From positions 1 through 27,143 of the forward strand of contig MCFG01000580.1 in NCBI GenBank assembly GCA_002104895.1: a stretch of 27,143 nt of DNA, in the 5' to 3' direction. Positions 18,584 to 27,143 of this stretch are shown piece after piece. Position 1 is the first letter of the stretch. Every line of letters starts with the position of its first letter. The stretch is from Anaeromyces robustus. Taxonomy: Eukaryota > Neocallimastigomycota > Neocallimastigomycetes > Neocallimastigales > Neocallimastigaceae. Below the pieces are notes generated by a model, which saw only the letters and a program-made list of their open reading frames with translations, made no database searches and was not told the DNA's origin. The position numbers were made by a program, and so were the translations under genes.

Positions 18584-19564
18584 ATGAGTAATAAAGAAGG
18601 AAACGGTACAAAGGACCTATTAGATGGTTTTAATTTCAAAACCTGGAAACAACAATTATATCTGCTATTAAAGGAAGAAGATTTAACTCAATTTATTTAT
18701 GATAAAAAATTAAAGAAAATTTCAAAAGACAATATAGCTGAAGATGACTTAAAAAAACATATTCCAGTGGATGGAATTAATAATTTATTTTATGAAAAAT
18801 CTGTCACTAAAGATATGGTTAAAAAAGATGCTAAAACTAAAAAAATTTTAATGAATAGCATCAAAAATGATTTAGCAGTAAATATTGATTTCATATCATC
18901 AACAGCATATGAAATCTATAATTTAATAAAAGGAATTAATTTAAGTGATGACAATGATAGAATAGAGGAAATAAAAAATTATTTAAATTCAATGAGATTC
19001 AATGAGAATCAAGATATTCCTCTATCAATATTTATTTCAAATATGAATATGAAATTCAATGAATTAGAACAATTAAAATCCCCTTTAAAAGATTCAGAAA
19101 AATTTGATTATTTATATAATTCTATCCCAGAAGAATTAGCAATCAAAACTAATATAATAGACCATCAAGAAAACTGGGAAGAAACAACAAATTATTTAAT
19201 AAAAACACATCAACAATTAAAAAGATTAAAAGAGAAAAAATTAAAGCAGTTAGATGTAGAATCAAATAGTGTAAATGTGTCATCTAATAAAAAATATAGT
19301 AATTATAATAGTAATTATAATAATAATTATAATAATTATAATAATAATTATAAAAATACAAAATTTAATAAATTTAATAATAATAATAATAAATATAAAA
19401 ATAAAAATAATTATAATAAAAATAATCATGATAATAATAATAAAATAATTAAATGTAAAAATTGTGGTAAATTAGGACACACAATATATACTTGTAGATT
19501 TAAAAACTATAAGAAAAATAATAAAAATTTTAAACAAAATAACGGGAGGCAAGAAAATAAATAA
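18584..19564 (+). CDS. gag: Copia Gag (nucleocapsid precursor)
   Basis: 326 codons; ATG at 18584 is the first ATG after the primer site. Residues about 10-25 carry LLDGFNFKTWKQQLYLLL, the copia Gag N-terminal motif, followed by the helical UBN2-type capsid region to about 225. Then comes an Asn/Tyr/Lys-rich flexible linker (SNYNSNYNNNYNNYN type, about 235-285) and a canonical zinc knuckle CKNCGKLGHTIYTC (C291, C294, H299, C304), then a basic tail. It forms the virus-like particle and packages the RNA. The frame ends at TAA 19562-19564, 15 nt after a GGG AGG C sequence. Pol is in the same numeric frame, but several stops lie between. Confidence 0.9.
   Translation: MSNKEGNGTKDLLDGFNFKTWKQQLYLLLKEEDLTQFIYDKKLKKISKDNIAEDDLKKHIPVDGINNLFYEKSVTKDMVKKDAKTKKILMNSIKNDLAVNIDFISSTAYEIYNLIKGINLSDDNDRIEEIKNYLNSMRFNENQDIPLSIFISNMNMKFNELEQLKSPLKDSEKFDYLYNSIPEELAIKTNIIDHQENWEETTNYLIKTHQQLKRLKEKKLKQLDVESNSVNVSSNKKYSNYNSNYNNNYNNYNNNYKNTKFNKFNNNNNKYKNKNNYNKNNHDNNNKIIKCKNCGKLGHTIYTCRFKNYKKNNKNFKQNNGRQENK
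19544..19550 (+). promoter_or_regulatory. Candidate +1 programmed frameshift site GGG AGG C
   Basis: In the Gag frame the codons are GGG (19544-19546), AGG (19547-19549), CAA. A +1 slip gives GGG, GGC, AAG and enters the frame that stays open to 19736. This parallels the Ty1 site CUU AGG C: tRNA-Gly(UCC) can re-pair from GGG to GGA, and AGG should be a slow codon in so AT-rich a genome. Analogy only; not demonstrated. Confidence 0.4.
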
Positions 19565-19736
19565 CTCCTATTATAGTACTAGTAATAGTCAATATAATAA
19601 GAATATTATTATTGATAAAAATAATAATATTATTAAAAATAATAATATTGAAAATAATAATAAAATTAATAAAAATAATAATTTAGAAAATAAAAATAAT
19701 AATCTTAAAAATATTGTAAAAATAATAATAATAGTA
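19548..19736 (+). other. Open linker in the +1 frame between Gag and Pol
   Basis: Reads NNSYYSTSNSQYNKNIIID and then Asn/Lys-rich residues typical of this element's linkers, ending at TAG 19737-19739. The other two frames are closed or unnaturally Ile-rich. The Pol frame opens at 19709, so a -1 (or +2) change must occur within 19709-19736. One extra A in the A5 run at 19718-19722 would join them without any shift. Confidence 0.6.
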
Positions 19737-22700
19737 TAGATAAATATGAAGAACAATTTTTTGAAGATTATAATGATGCAATTAATGCTGAATCAAGCAA
19801 TGTTTCATTAAAAAAATCTTCATATAAAAAATTAAAATATTTTTCTTATTATAATAATTTTTCTAATAATAATAATAATAAATATCATGAAAATAAAAAT
19901 GATTATAAAAATAATTTATATAATAAATATAATTATTATAATAAAAATAAATATAATTATTATAATAAAAATAAAAGTAATTACTATATTAAAAATAATA
20001 ATACCAATTCTTATAAAATTAAAAATAATAATACACAAGTTAAAAATAATATAAATAAAAGAAATGACACATTAATTCCTTGGACTTTAGATTCAGGTGC
20101 CACTTTTCATATGACTGGCAATCCTGATATTTTAATTGATAAAATAAAATATAGCCAAGATATTTACTTTGCAGATGGAAACAATGTTCGTTCCATTTAT
20201 AAAGGTACATACAAGGGATATATTGGAGATAATAAAATATGTTTAAAAAATGTTTTGTATATCCCTGAATTTAAAAGAAATTTAATATCAATTGATTGTC
20301 TTTGTCTACAAAATTTTAAAACTATTTTTCAACAAGAAAATAATAAAAACAAAGTATCAATATATAATAAAAATAAAAATAAAATTTATAGTACTTTTTC
20401 AAATGACTCAAATACTTATATTATTTGGACGTCAAAAAACAAATTTAATTTTAATAATATTAGTAATAATTTAAAAGATAATAATATAAATAGTTTAACA
20501 AATACAACAAATAATGACGATGAAAATTTAGAATTATGGCACCGTCGTCTTGGGCACTTTAATATTAATAATCTTAAAAATACATTAAAGAAAATAAAAA
20601 TTAATAATAAATGTAAAATTTGTTCATGCTCGAAATTAAAAAATTTTCCATTTTACAGTGCAGAAAATAAATCAAAGGAACCCTTTGAATTAATACACAT
20701 GGATACAGTTACAGTTAATGAAAATTCTTTATATGGAAATAAATATTTTTTAACAATTTTAGATGATTTTACGCGTTATGGTTGGGTATTCTTCTTAAAA
20801 TCTAAAACTGAAGTTTTTGATATTTTTCTTAATTGGTATAACCAAATTACAAATATTTTTAACAAAAATATTAAATATATAAAAACCGATAACGGTAAAG
20901 AATTTTTTAATAATAATTTTAATAACTTCTGTAACTTACATGGGATTATTCACCAACATACAGTCCCATATAACCCATCACAAAATGGACGCGTTGAACG
21001 TCTTCATGGAACTTTGCTTTCTACCGCCAGAGCCATGCTACATGATGCCAAGCTTAGCCATGTTTTTTGGGAAGATGCTGTATCTACAGCAAATTATATT
21101 CATAATAGAATTCCTCATAAAGGTATTAATTTTAAAATTCCTTATGAATTATTATATAACGAAAAAGTTGATTATAATAAATTTAAAGTGTTTGGTTGCC
21201 AAGTATTTTTCTTTGTTCCCAAACAATTTCGTTCAAAATTATCTAATTCTACTCTTCCAGGTATATTTATTGGTTATGATTCCAATCCTTCTGCTTTTAA
21301 AATTTATGATACTACCAATAATAAAATTATTATTTCGCGTGCCTTAGAATTTTTTGAAGATACTCCAGGTAATTTTTCATCTCCTTCCTCCATTCCAGAA
21401 ACTATTAATTTTATTCCGTATTATGAAATCGGGGGAGATGATGATGATATCGTTTCTATTTCTTCTATAAATACAAATAATAACAATTTAAATAATATAA
21501 ATAATGACAATTTAAATAATATAAATAATAACAATTTAAATAATATAAATAATAACAATTTAAATAATACAAATAACAACAATTCAAATAATACAAATAA
21601 TAACTCAAAAAACAATTTAAATAATATAGACACAAATAATAATATAAATAGTACAGATAATAAACTAAACTATGTTAACAATAATTTAAATAATATTAAT
21701 AATATTCCAAATAATAATAATAATTTATATAATAATAATTATTCAAATAATAATAATTTATATAACAATAATTATCTAAATAATAATAATTTATATAACA
21801 ATGTCAATTACCCAAATAATAATTTATATAATTATACAAATAATAATTTATATGATTTATATAACAAAAATTATAATAATAATAATAATATTAATTATTT
21901 ATTAAACAACAAAAATTTATTATATAATTATCTTTCATATCCTCCTAATAATAATAATTATTTTATTCCAAATTATGCTTATTATCCATATTATCCAAAT
22001 TATTTTAATCCAACAATTTATGAAAATAATTTACAAAATAAAAATAATTCATTTGATGAATATTTTGATTACAATAAATACTATAATGAAAATTCAAAAA
22101 ATCAACTTGATAAAAATAAAAGTGATAATATTAATAACTTAGAAAATAATTCCATTAACAATTTAAATAATTTAAATCAAAACATTCAACAACAAAATTT
22201 AAAGAAAAACAATACTGAAAATATATTAAATAAAGAAAATAATATTGAATTAAATAAAAATAAAAACAACAACGAAAATTTAAATAATAATATTGAATTA
22301 AATAAAAATAAAAACAATAATGAAAATTCAAATAATAATATTAATAGAATAAATATGGAAAACAATAGTAAAGTTTTAAATAATAAAATTTTAAATAACA
22401 ATGAAAACAATAATAATTTAAACAAAAATTTAAATAATAATAATTTAAATAATAATTATTTAACAAATAATAACAATAATTTAAATAATAAAAGTATTAA
22501 TTTAAATAATAATTATGAATCAAATAAAAATAATACAAATAAAATAAACAACTCAAATAATAATTATTTAAATAACAACAACAATAAACTAAATGATAAT
22601 ATCACTAGAAATGATAACAAAGAAAAAATATATAATGTAAAAAAGAGAAAGAATATAGACGAAATAACAAATGACATTAAAAAATCAAGATATGTAAGTA

Positions 22701-24259
22701 ATTTAGTAGTAGTTTTTGATAGTGAAATATCACCTCCTAACAATTTTAAAGAAATATTTAAGAGAAAAGATAAAAACAAATGGTTGGAAGCAATAGATGT
22801 GGAATTAAATAACTTAAAAGAAAAAGAAGTTTACGAAATCATAGACAACATTCCAGAAGGTAAAAATATAATTTCTACTAGGTGGGTTTTCACTTACAAG
22901 AAAAATGACAAGGGGGAGATTATAAAGTACAAAGCAAGACTGGTTGCAAGAGGATTTTCACAAATTTATCTTATAGATTATATTGAAACTTTTTCACCTA
23001 CTTTACAACAAGATTCATTAAGAATTATAATTTGTATTTCATTATATTATAATTTTGATATTTATCAACTAGATATAAAAGCAGCATATTTGAATGCTGA
23101 ACTTGAAGATGACATATACTTAGAAATTCCTGAAGGTGTAGAGAATAATAAGAATAAATTTTGGAAATTAAAAAAGGCATTGTATGGTTTAAAACAAGCT
23201 GGAAGAATGTGGAATAATAAATTAGATAGTATATTAACAAAATTGGAATTTATAAGATTAAAAAATGAACCATGTATATATATAAAATTAAATAATGAAA
23301 ACAAAATAATTTGCATTATTGCAGTTTATGTGGATGATATTTTAATTTGTGGTAATATAAATAATATTAATAAAATTAAATTACAATTAAAAAATGAATT
23401 AGATTTAACTGATATTGGTTTAGTAGATTTCATAATTGGAATAAAATTTATAAAATGTGAAAATGGTTATATTTTGCATCAATTATTATATTTAGAAAAA
23501 ATCTTAGAAAAATTTAATATTAAAGAAAATAATAAATCATCAAATATGATTTATATAGAAGACGAAAATAAAAGAAATGAAAAATTTGATTCAAAATTAT
23601 ATATGCAAGCCGTGGGCAGCTTATTATACTTAGCCATGGGTACCAGGCCAGATATTTTATTTGCTGTTAGTAAAGCTTCCAGAAAGAATAAAAATCCTAC
23701 CTATGAAGACTGGTATAATGTATTAAAAATTTTTAAATATTTAAATGCAAATAAATATTATGGAATAAAATATAATAAAAATATAAATATTAAAGCATTT
23801 GTTGATGCTGATTTTGCAGGTGACAAAGAAACATATAGGTCCACAAGTGGATTTATAATTACAATGGGTGGAACACCAATAACTTGGTATTCAAAACTAC
23901 AACACTGTGTTTCAATATCAACAGCAGAAAGTGAATATTATAGCCTAAGTGAATGCGCGTTAAAATGTGTTTGGCTAATTAATTTATTAAATGAATTAAA
24001 AATTAACATTAAAAATATTACAATAAATATAGATAATAAAGCAGCAATTTATATAAGCAAAAATGAAACAATAAATATAAAATCAAGACACATAAATATC
24101 AGATATCATAAAATTCGCGAACTTATTAAAAACGATATAATAAATTTAAAATATATTAAATCACAATATAATTTGGCGGATACTTTAACCAAATATCAAA
24201 ACGGAAATTTATTATTTAATTTTAGAAAACAAATTTTATATGAATTAAAGAAATATTAA
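19709..24259 (+). CDS. pol: Copia Pol: protease, integrase, reverse transcriptase, RNase H
   Basis: Open frame of 1516 codons. Its first Met (20111) lies after the protease motif LDSGATFHMTG (Asp codon 20090), so Pol must be made as a fusion with Gag. Numbered from 20111: pre-integrase zinc finger H144, H149, C168, C171; integrase D198, D260, E296 (DD35E); copia integrase C-terminal block KVFGCQVFFFVP and GIFIGYD (about 355-390); an Asn-dominated linker of roughly 430 residues (about 450-880); RT from about 890 with RWVFTYKKN, QLDIKAAYLNA (D988) and YVDD (1073-1076); RNase H D1232, E1273 (of AESEYY), D1308 and a last Asp in LADTLTK. All catalytic residues are present and there is no internal stop. 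It would process Gag-Pol, copy the RNA to cDNA and integrate it. The usual RT words QKYGIDY appear as QIYLIDY, a mild variation. Confidence 0.93.
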   Translation, partial: KYCKNNNNSIDKYEEQFFEDYNDAINAESSNVSLKKSSYKKLKYFSYYNNFSNNNNNKYHENKNDYKNNLYNKYNYYNKNKYNYYNKNKSNYYIKNNNTNSYKIKNNNTQVKNNINKRNDTLIPWTLDSGATFHMTGNPDILIDKIKYSQDIYFADGNNVRSIYKGTYKGYIGDNKICLKNVLYIPEFKRNLISIDCLCLQNFKTIFQQENNKNKVSIYNKNKNKIYSTFSNDSNTYIIWTSKNKFNFNNISNNLKDNNINSLTNTTNNDDENLELWHRRLGHFNINNLKNTLKKIKINNKCKICSCSKLKNFPFYSAENKSKEPFELIHMDTVTVNENSLYGNKYFLTILDDFTRYGWVFFLKSKTEVFDIFLNWYNQITNIFNKNIKYIKTDNGKEFFNNNFNNFCNLHGIIHQHTVPYNPSQNGRVERLHGTLLSTARAMLHDAKLSHVFWEDAVSTANYIHNRIPHKGINFKIPYELLYNEKVDYNKFKVFGCQVFFFVPKQFRSKLSNSTLPGIFIGYDSNPSAFKIYDTTNNKIIISRALEFFEDTPGNFSSPSSIPETINFIPYYEIGGDDDDIVSISSINTNNNNLNNINNDNLNNINNNNLNNINNNNLNNTNNNNSNNTNNNSKNNLNNIDTNNNINSTDNKLNYVNNNLNNINNIPNNNNNLYNNNYSNNNNLYNNNYLNNNNLYNNVNYPNNNLYNYTNNNLYDLYNKNYNNNNNINYLLNNKNLLYNYLSYPPNNNNYFIPNYAYYPYYPNYFNPTIYENNLQNKNNSFDEYFDYNKYYNENSKNQLDKNKSDNINNLENNSINNLNNLNQNIQQQNLKKNNTENILNKENNIELNKNKNNNENLNNNIELNKNKNNNENSNNNINRINMENNSKVLNNKILNNNENNNNLNKNLNNNNLNNNYLTNNNNNLNNKSINLNNNYESNKNNTNKINNSNNNYLNNNNNKLNDNITRNDNKEKIYNVKKRKNIDEITNDIKKSRYVSNLVVVFDSEISPPNNFKEIFKRKDKNKWLEAIDVELNNLKEKEVYEIIDNIPEGKNIISTRWVFTYKKNDKGEIIKYKARLVARGFSQIYLIDYIETFSPTLQQDSLRIIICISLYYNFDIYQLDIKAAYLNAELEDDIYLEIPEGVENNKNKFWKLKKALYGLKQAGRMWNNKLDSILTKLEFIRLKNEPCIYIKLNNENKIICIIAVYVDDILICGNINNINKIKLQLKNELDLTDIGLVDFIIGIKFIKCENGYILHQLLYLEKILEKFNIKENNKSSNMIYIEDENKRNEKFDSKLYMQAVGSLLYLAMGTRPDILFAVSKASRKNKNPTYEDWYNVLKIFKYLNANKYYGIKYNKNINIKAFVDADFAGDKETYRSTSGFIITMGGTPITWYSKLQHCVSISTAESEYYSLSECALKCVWLINLLNELKINIKNITINIDNKAAIYISKNETINIKSRHINIRYHKIRELIKNDIINLKYIKSQYNLADTLTKYQNGNLLFNFRKQILYELKKY

Positions 24260-24264
24260 ACTTT

Positions 24265-24272
24265 AGGGGGAG
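24265..24272 (+). promoter_or_regulatory. Polypurine tract
   Basis: AGGGGGAG abuts the 3' LTR start at 24273, 6 nt after the pol stop. It is the expected plus-strand primer and one of the most G-rich spots in the window. Confidence 0.9.
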
Positions 24273-24563
24273 TGTTAGAAATAAAGTTTAATATATATTA
24301 ATATATAATAAATATTATAATAAATATTATGTTTATTCTTATATAGTTATAAATATTTAAGTATCATAAAAATATTGTTAATGTATAAATTTATTTTATT
24401 AACATGTACAGAGTGGCGTATTATTACATCACCTGATATATATGATTAATATATGTAAAATTATTATAGATAGTTAATATAAAATGTTTACTAATAATGT
24501 AATTATTAATATGTGGGTTCTTAATAAATAAAATATAAAATATTAATTAATCAAATTCTAAGA
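24273..24563 (+). repeat. 3' LTR
   Basis: 291 bp, identical by eye to 18215-18505 and ending CTAAGA before the target duplication GTAAG at 24564-24568. Confidence 0.95.
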
Positions 24564-24639
24564 GTAAGTATTCAAATTTTTTGCATCTGAATACATCTCA
24601 AGAAAAAAAATTAAATTAATATATAAAATAAATTTTTTA

Positions 24640-25325
24640 TATATTAATAAAATAAATAAATTTTTTTTTTGTTTACTTTATATATATATATAAAAATAAA
24701 TTTTTTTTTTGTTTACTTTATATATATATAATAAAATAAATTTTTTTTTTGTTTACTTTATATATATATAAAAATAAATTTTTTTTTTTGTTTACTTTAT
24801 ATATATATAATAAAATAAATTTTTTTTTGTTTACTTTATATATATATAATAAATTTTTTTTTTGTTCACTTTATATATATAAAAATAAATTTTTTTTGTT
24901 TACTTTATATATACATAAGAAAATATTTTTTTTTTGTTTACTTTATAATAAAATTATTTTTTTTTTGTTTATATATATACATAATAATATTTTTTTTTCT
25001 TATATAAATATTTTTTTGTTTACTTCATATATATATAAAATAATATTTTTTTTCTTATATATATATAATAATTTTTTTTTCTTATGTATATAATAAATTT
25101 TTTTTTCTTATATATATATAATAATTTTTTTTTCTTATGTATATAATAAATTTTTTTTTCTTATATATATATAATAATTTTTTTTTTCTTTTGTATATAA
25201 TAAATTTTTTTTTTCTTATATATATATATAATAATTTTTTTTTTCTTGTGTATATAATAAAATTTTTTTTTTCTTTATATATATATATAATAAAAATTTT
25301 TTTGTCATTATTATAAAAAAATTTT
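24640..25325 (+). repeat. T-run/TATATA minisatellite, two unit types
   Basis: First block (to about 25030): about ten units of AAAATAAATTTTTTTTTTGT then TTACTTTATATATATATA, period about 55-60 falling to about 45. Second block: units of AATAATTTTTTTTTCTTAT then GTATATAATAAATTTTTTTT. ORFs here (for example 24749-25093 plus, 25082-25333 minus) are repeat artefacts of Phe/Tyr/Ile or Lys/Tyr. Confidence 0.9.
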
Positions 25326-25330
25326 TTTGT

Positions 25331-25639
25331 CAAAGTTAAAAATATTTATAGATTATAAATTTATGATTTCATTTATAATAATAAATATTATATATATATA
25401 TTTAATAAATTTTTTTTTTGTCTTTATAATAAAATTTTCTTTTGTCATTATAATAAAAAAATTTTTTGTCTAAATTAAAAATATTTATTATTATAAATTT
25501 ATGATTTCATTTATAATAATAAATATTATATATATATATTTAATAAATTTTTTTTTTGTCTTTATAATAAAATTTTCTTTTGTCATTATAATAAAAAAAT
25601 TTTTTGTCTAAATTAAAAATATTTATTATTATAAATTTA
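25331..25639 (+). repeat. ~138-bp tandem repeat, 2.3 units
   Basis: Units start near 25334, 25472 and 25610 with TTAAAAATATTTAT, then TTTATGATTTCATTTATAAT, then TTTTTTGTCTTTATAATAAA and TTTTCTTTTGTCATTATAAT. The second unit is nearly identical to the first. Confidence 0.85.
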
Positions 25640-25767
25640 TGATTTCATTTATAATAATAAATATTTTTTTTGTGTGTAATTTATGATTTCATTTATAACA
25701 ATAAATATTTTTTTTGTGTGTAATTTATGATTTCATTTATAACAATAAATATTTTTTTTGTGTGTAA
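25634..25767 (+). repeat. 44-bp tandem repeat, 3 units, at the LINE 3' end
   Basis: AATTTATGATTTCATTTATA then AYAATAAATATTTTTTTTGT and GTGT, three uniform units. It derives from the start of the 138-bp unit and lies about 55 bp beyond the LINE stop codon, so on the minus strand it is the 3' tail of the LINE transcript. Confidence 0.85.
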
Positions 25768-25822
25768 TTGTATATATAATAGTTAAAATAAAAATATATT
25801 GTTTGTGGAACATTTGTCGTCA

Positions 25823-27143
25823 TTAATTTTCATTTTCATTTTCATTTATCTTTTCAGAATTTTCAATCATTTCGCCAGTAAATTTACCAAACGTATAATA
25901 ATTTTGATGATTCAATAAAGAATCTAATATATTATAACTTTTTGGTAAATTTTCATATTTTTCTTTATCTTTATTAAAAAGATATATATCCTTTTCTTTT
26001 ATAAATCTATTATATGGCGGCTGATGAATAAAATCGCATTTATTAATATGTCCTCTATTAAATTCTTTTCTACAAATAGGACATTTATATTTAAATAAAA
26101 AACAATTAATCCTCCAATCTACTGCATTATTTCTTGTTTTTCTATCTCTAATGAAAACGCATTTATCCGCTGAAGTAATTTTTTCACGGATATCTATTTT
26201 ATCATTTTTCTTAAGGTTTATTCTTGCTGATGGAAGGATTAATTTACCCATTATACTTTTATTCATTTCGTGGACTTTGACTTCTTTTACTTTCTTGTCC
26301 ACTTTTTTTATTTGTTCACTGTAGGATTCATTAGTTGAAGTTGGATCAAAATATTTATAAACAGTGAACAATTCCTTCCATCTATAAACCTTATTTGCAA
26401 AAGAAAAACAAGTAAAAGGCTTAACATTTCCTGGAGGATTAAAAGCAAGATACAATGGATTATTCACATCCATTTTAGCTATATGCCTTTGCAATTTCAA
26501 AGCAAGGCAATATAATCTTGTCATTGTGGTTGGAATGCCTAATAAACAAGCAGAACTGCTCATTCTATTATGGTTGACAATCCATTCCAACCCTTCTTGA
26601 ATTACTTTATGGTAGTTACTGACTTCACTGTAATCTATACTACCTAGGTAATTCCTATTTTTCAGCTTGTCTGTTGTCTTACTATTCATCCAATAGAAAG
26701 CAAGACAAGCTGAATATTCCATGATTGGCCTTATATATATTCTAAAAATATGTAATTTAATATATGTAGGCCAAATATTTTTGTAATATTTAAATGTATC
26801 TAAAATATTTAATGATTTTCTTGCTGATTCGTTTAAATGAGTTTTCCAATCAATACCTGAATAGGTATGAGGAAAACCTAAGTATTTATATTCATATACT
26901 TGACTTAGATACATTTTTTCATTATTTATTATTAAATAAAAATTATAATTATTATTATTATTATTAAAATTATTGATATTATTATTATTAAAATTATTGA
27001 TATTATTATTATTATAATTATTGATATTATTATTATTATAATTATTGATATTATTATTATAATTATTGATATTGATATTAGTATTGATATTATTATTATT
27101 ATTAGTATTAGTATTGATACTGATATTATTATTAAAAATATAT
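25823..27143 (-). CDS. LINE ORF2, C-terminal half (end of RT, CCHC knuckle), runs off the window
   Basis: Open from the window edge to the stop at 25823. Upstream of the ATG at 26914 the frame continues NFYLIINNEK, so that ATG is internal. EYKYLGFPHTYSGIDW marks the end of the reverse transcriptase domain (the YKYLG block of non-LTR RTs). It is followed by a helical thumb-like region (IFRIYIRPIMEYSACLAFYW), VIQEGLEWIVNHNR, SACLLGIPTTMTRLYCLALK, LPSARINLKKND, DKCVFIRDRKTRNNAVDWR and the knuckle CPICRKEFNRGHINKC (C278, C281, H289, C293 from 26914). Between the edge and NFYLII about 65 codons are almost only Asn/Ile/Thr from (ATT)n, still in frame. Catalytic RT motifs and endonuclease would lie outside. 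No stop or frameshift seen, so it may belong to an intact LINE; related to the fragment at 16691. Confidence 0.85.
   Translation of the reverse strand, partial: YIFNNNISINTNTNNNNNINTNININNYNNNINNYNNNNINNYNNNNINNFNNNNINNFNNNNNNYNFYLIINNEKMYLSQVYEYKYLGFPHTYSGIDWKTHLNESARKSLNILDTFKYYKNIWPTYIKLHIFRIYIRPIMEYSACLAFYWMNSKTTDKLKNRNYLGSIDYSEVSNYHKVIQEGLEWIVNHNRMSSSACLLGIPTTMTRLYCLALKLQRHIAKMDVNNPLYLAFNPPGNVKPFTCFSFANKVYRWKELFTVYKYFDPTSTNESYSEQIKKVDKKVKEVKVHEMNKSIMGKLILPSARINLKKNDKIDIREKITSADKCVFIRDRKTRNNAVDWRINCFLFKYKCPICRKEFNRGHINKCDFIHQPPYNRFIKEKDIYLFNKDKEKYENLPKSYNILDSLLNHQNYYTFGKFTGEMIENSEKINENENEN
26941..27143. repeat. (ATT)n with GAT interruptions, in frame in LINE ORF2
   Basis: Nearly every plus-strand triplet is ATT, GAT, AGT, ATA or AAA, read as Asn, Ile, Thr, Tyr and Phe on the minus strand. 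The frame is kept without a stop to the window edge. Confidence 0.9.

Larger units (their letters stand above)
18215..24563 (+). mobile_element. Complete Ty1/copia LTR retrotransposon (6.35 kb)
   Basis: Two 291-bp LTRs that I find identical base by base, flanked by GTAAG at 18210-18214 and 24564-24568. The internal order is primer site, gag, protease, integrase, RT, RNase H, purine tract; integrase before RT is the Ty1/copia (Pseudoviridae) order. LTR identity means insertion too recent for visible divergence. All catalytic motifs are intact. The one doubt is the gag-pol junction, which needs two frame changes. Confidence 0.95.

Noticed and set aside
20292-23316. Short ORFs overlapping pol on both strands
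   Set aside because: Shadows of the pol frame and its Asn-rich linker, lacking motifs.
24749-25333. ORFs of Phe/Tyr/Ile (plus) and Lys/Tyr/Ile (minus)
   Set aside because: Direct translations of the satellite; no independent coding signal.
1-27143. CRISPR array, rRNA or tRNA gene
   Set aside because: The tandem repeats lack unique spacers of even length with a conserved direct repeat. No tRNA-like or rRNA-like conserved stretches were seen; the anticodon-arm complement at 18506 is a primer site, not a tRNA gene.

Overview
The window is a very AT-rich (by eye roughly 15% GC) eukaryotic repeat region. I see no intact host gene, no rRNA or tRNA gene and no CRISPR. Everything with coding signal is a transposable element, a broken copy of one, or a duplicated fragment of an unrecognised gene. 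The combination points to an early-diverging, extremely AT-rich fungus, and an anaerobic gut fungus (Neocallimastigomycota) is my best guess: Asn runs inside proteins, FLYWCH/MULE transposases, Ty1/copia elements, and LINEs with a C-terminal CCHC knuckle. This is inference, not proof.

Layout. 1-490: end of a small non-autonomous DNA transposon (terminus TGTAAAGA). 707-2292 (minus): frameshifted LINE ORF1-like gene with Asn-rich tail. 2532-3350 (plus): primer site and truncated gag of an old copia element. 3345-4209 (minus): broken copy of unknown 'gene X', ending in a perfect 19-bp hairpin. 4188-4751 (plus): coiled-coil-like ORF. 4752-6680: repeats. 6683-9039 (minus): MULE transposase pseudogene split by two small transposons (7034-7330, TAA target duplication; 7434-8064, GTATA target duplication). 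Removing both, with one target copy each, rejoins the frame exactly. 9040-13460: repeats, including 15-bp TATTTCGAA modules in inverted arrangement and a second MULE C-terminal fragment (11757-12119). 13465-13816 (minus): second copy of gene X, 5'-complete, truncated and followed by 23 A, like a retrocopy. 14131-15480: tandem repeats and a dispersed repeat also seen at 5110 and 17484. 16691-17483 (minus): 5'-truncated LINE ORF2.

18215-24563 (plus): a complete Ty1/copia retrotransposon with 291-bp LTRs identical by eye and 5-bp target duplications (GTAAG), so a recent insertion. It has gag, protease, integrase (D-D35-E), reverse transcriptase (YVDD), RNase H, a purine tract, and a primer site matching the anticodon arm of tRNA-Lys(CUU) rather than a tRNA 3' end. 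Gag and pol are joined through a third frame, entered by +1 at GGG AGG C, a Ty1-like arrangement, and left again within a 28-nt overlap.

24640-25767: minisatellites. 25823-27143 (minus): C-terminal part of a second LINE ORF2 that stays open to the window edge through an Asn-rich insertion.

The most notable signals are the half-tRNA-Lys primer site (twice), the candidate +1 frameshift site, the nested insertions in the MULE gene, the gene X duplicates with hairpin and poly(A), and the CpG-bearing 15-bp modules.
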